Made by a program: the position numbers and the translations under genes. Below the pieces are notes generated by a model, which saw nothing but the letters and a program-made list of their open reading frames with translations, did no database searches and had not been told where the DNA came from. A stretch of 64,000 bases of DNA from assembly GCF_000428525.1 (NCBI RefSeq), contig NZ_AUAC01000008.1, forward strand, positions 1 to 64,000. The letters run 5' to 3'. This document shows, in pieces, positions 62,350 to 64,000 of this stretch. Numbering within the stretch: the first letter of the stretch is position 1; every line of letters starts with the position of its first letter. The stretch is from Hellea balneolensis DSM 19091. GTDB lineage: Bacteria > Pseudomonadota > Alphaproteobacteria > Caulobacterales > Maricaulaceae.

Positions 62350-63810
62350 CTAAGCTTTAGTGGCATTTAAAGAAAAGTTAAATTCAGATCCCTTTTCACG
62401 GCGCGGATTAAGCTCAATCCGGCCGCCATGGAGCGTAATAATACGTTGGCAAAGGGCCAGTCCGATACCTGTGCCTTCCCTGTGGGATTGAAGCTTAGAG
62501 CGGCCAAAGAGATCAAAGACATGCGGCGCAAATTCTTTATTAATACCAACGCCATTATCGGCAAAGCTTAAATGCCACTGTCCTTGCCGTTTTGACGCTG
62601 TGATGTCGATGATGACTGGAACAGAATGGTCCCGATATTTTATCGCGTTTTCAACAAGATTACTGACCACTTGGGTCAATAAAGCGCGGTCTCCGCGCAC
62701 ATGAATTAAATCATCAGGACATTTTATGACGCCACCGCATGCTTGGAGGTCTGACATATTAAGCTGCGCAACATGGTCTATCACAGATGATAAATTGACT
62801 GGGTCAAGATGCGCCGTCCCGGGAGAGGAGCGCATAAATTTAAGAAAACTTCTGATCAGGCTATGCATATTATCCACGCCGTCTCTTATCTTATTGATAT
62901 AAGCCTGCCCTTCAGGCGCGAGGCTTTGGCCATGCTCGACTTGAAGCAGCTCCGCAAAGACAGAGATATGCCTTAAAGGCGTCTGTAAATCATGCGAGGT
63001 TAAAGAGGCAAAATCATCTAGATTTTTATTGATGGATTCTAAGATAGCCTCTTTTTCTTTAAGTTCTGTAATATCTGTGGAGACAACCAAAATACGGCTC
63101 TCACCGGTCAACGGGTCATTAAACGGAATTTTATCAGTCTGCGTCCAGCCCGGCTCACCCTCATTGGGTGTGTAGCGCTCAACAATACCCAAGAGCGGTT
63201 CTCCGGTATTGATAACTTTGAGGTCATCATCGTGGTAAGCTTTGGCACTGTCACCGAATAAATCATAGGTATTCTGCCCTTCAACGCTCTCAACATCCAT
63301 ACCCATAGATTCAGCTGCCGTCGCATTGAGCTTGAGTATAGTGTTTTTATCATCTTTATACCACACTTTGGACGGCATCGAATCCAAGACAATGCGCATT
63401 TCGGCTTGCATGATTTCGAGCGCCTTATTACGTGCTTCTAACTCAAGGGTAAGGGTGCGCTGCTCGGTGACATCGCGGGCCAATGACTGATATTCGATAA
63501 GTTGCGAGAACTCATCAAATAGGGCGATTATGATCCATTCCAAATGTAGAGCCGTACCGTCACTTTTTATGCGGGAGCTGTTTATTGTAGCGCGAGGGGC
63601 TTCTGGTGACAGGGCTGAAAGCTTATCCTGTAACGGCCCGCGCTGCTCTTCTTGAACGACGTCGAATAGAGGCTTTCCTATAAAGTCTTTTTCTTGACCT
63701 TGAAAAAACTCGGCAAACATTCTGTTGACATAGGAGAGCGAAAATTCCGGCGAAAACCGGCAAATTAGCTCAGGGTGCGTATCCAAAATCGAATTATATT
63801 TATGTTGCAT
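62350..63810 (-). CDS. PAS-domain sensor histidine kinase
   Basis: 486 residues. There are two PAS domains: residues about 1-120 (ILDTHPELICRFSPEFSLSYVN...LIEYQSLARDVTEQ) and about 130-255 (IVLDSMPSKVWYKDDKNTILKLN...ILVVSTDITELKEKE). The dimerisation helix has DDFASLTSHDLQTPLRHI (phospho-His), and the HATPase_c domain has LVENAIKYRD (N box), FADNGVGIN (G1), FDLFGRSK and GTGIGLALCQRII. There are no transmembrane helices, so it is a cytoplasmic sensor. The signal is unknown. Confidence 0.93.
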   Translation of the reverse strand: MQHKYNSILDTHPELICRFSPEFSLSYVNRMFAEFFQGQEKDFIGKPLFDVVQEEQRGPLQDKLSALSPEAPRATINSSRIKSDGTALHLEWIIIALFDEFSQLIEYQSLARDVTEQRTLTLELEARNKALEIMQAEMRIVLDSMPSKVWYKDDKNTILKLNATAAESMGMDVESVEGQNTYDLFGDSAKAYHDDDLKVINTGEPLLGIVERYTPNEGEPGWTQTDKIPFNDPLTGESRILVVSTDITELKEKEAILESINKNLDDFASLTSHDLQTPLRHISVFAELLQVEHGQSLAPEGQAYINKIRDGVDNMHSLIRSFLKFMRSSPGTAHLDPVNLSSVIDHVAQLNMSDLQACGGVIKCPDDLIHVRGDRALLTQVVSNLVENAIKYRDHSVPVIIDITASKRQGQWHLSFADNGVGINKEFAPHVFDLFGRSKLQSHREGTGIGLALCQRIITLHGGRIELNPRREKGSEFNFSLNATKA

Positions 63811-63945
63811 AACCGGCCAAGATAAAAACTTAAATAAAGCGAGAGTCGTAAATATGCTAATATGGTTTCTATTTGCCTAAAATAAGCGCCCTATTGATAT
63901 AGGCTGTGCCACCTTCTAAGAGACCTACGAATTTGAGGACGACAC

Positions 63946-64000
63946 ATGGCTCATACACATAGCCCGCCTGAGACACTCAAAACTGTTTCCGTGGACCCAG
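63946..64000 (+). CDS. Start of a gene, probably ubiG (cut by window edge)
   Basis: ATG 63946 follows GAGGAC at a spacing of about 5. The frame MAHTHSPPETLKTVSVDP stays open to the edge. SVDP matches the usual start of UbiG-type ubiquinone methyltransferases (SVDPAEVxxF), and ubiG often lies near lysC in alphaproteobacteria, so ubiG is a reasonable guess. Only 18 residues are visible. Confidence 0.4.
   Translation, partial: MAHTHSPPETLKTVSVDP

Noticed and set aside
1-64000. CRISPR arrays, tRNA or rRNA genes, prophage
   Set aside because: No regularly spaced direct repeats, no cloverleaf with a TTCGA-type loop and no phage structural genes were found by eye; a tRNAscan/CRISPR search would settle it.

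Overview
The window looks like chromosome of a marine alphaproteobacterium. I infer the Hyphomonadaceae/Robiginitomaculaceae group (Hellea- or Litorimonas-like) from conserved alphaproteobacterial gene neighbourhoods (cobS/cobT with a DnaJ-domain protein and BolA; dapF-mtaB-ftsY-yciB; DUF1674-rsmB-rpe-heparinase-purH; lysC next to a probable ubiG), moderate GC and many secreted proteins of unknown function. This placement was not tested by any search. Most of the window is chromosomal housekeeping. I see no rRNA, tRNA, CRISPR array, prophage or complete insertion sequence.

Region by region. 1-4.5 kb: a very large RTX calcium-binding repeat protein on the minus strand, cut by the window edge. 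4.5-10.3 kb: bolA, a J-domain protein, cobS and cobT, with a PD-(D/E)XK nuclease-like gene on the opposite strand between cobS and cobT and an AT-rich membrane gene after cobT. 10.3-17.5 kb: palindromic intergenic repeats, a PLP decarboxylase, a bfd-bfr iron-storage operon with a Fur-like site, a Lys/Met-rich secreted protein, a TPR protein and an epimerase fused to a monooxygenase-like domain. 17.5-22.6 kb: a cation/proton antiporter, a class A penicillin-binding protein and an M24 peptidase. 22.6-27.5 kb: an ECF sigma/anti-sigma pair beside a DUF4331/polyproline-lipoprotein operon and a divergent DUF4198 gene. Both of the last two transcription units carry the same promoter-like motif. 27.5-31 kb: pstSCAB. 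31-39.5 kb: a DUF45 peptidase, a large lipoprotein, a TMEM175-like channel, a frameshifted dicarboxylate symporter, a prolyl oligopeptidase, dapF and a methyltransferase. 39.5-47 kb: mtaB-ftsY-thioesterase-yciB, a TerB-like gene and acnA. 47-50 kb: a LysR regulator, small envelope proteins, an ABA4-like protein and a GFA-fold protein. 50-58.6 kb: purH, a CapD-type sugar dehydratase, a heparinase-family gene, a MITE-like element, rpe, a cysteine-motif secreted protein and rsmB. 58.8-64 kb: an SDHAF4-like factor, another secreted protein, lysC, a histidine kinase/response regulator pair and the first codons of a probable ubiG.

The best candidates for something undescribed are: (1) the sigma-factor locus at 23-27.5 kb, where two divergent promoters share TGAAAC-N17-CGTT; (2) the nuclease-like gene inside the cobS-cobT pair; (3) a secreted-protein family marked by a C-x11-C motif (CPAGTTAQxxGTC), present once in one gene and three times in another; (4) a 264-bp MITE with TA target duplication lying exactly between rpe and the heparinase gene; and (5) a single-base frameshift in a DAACS transporter.
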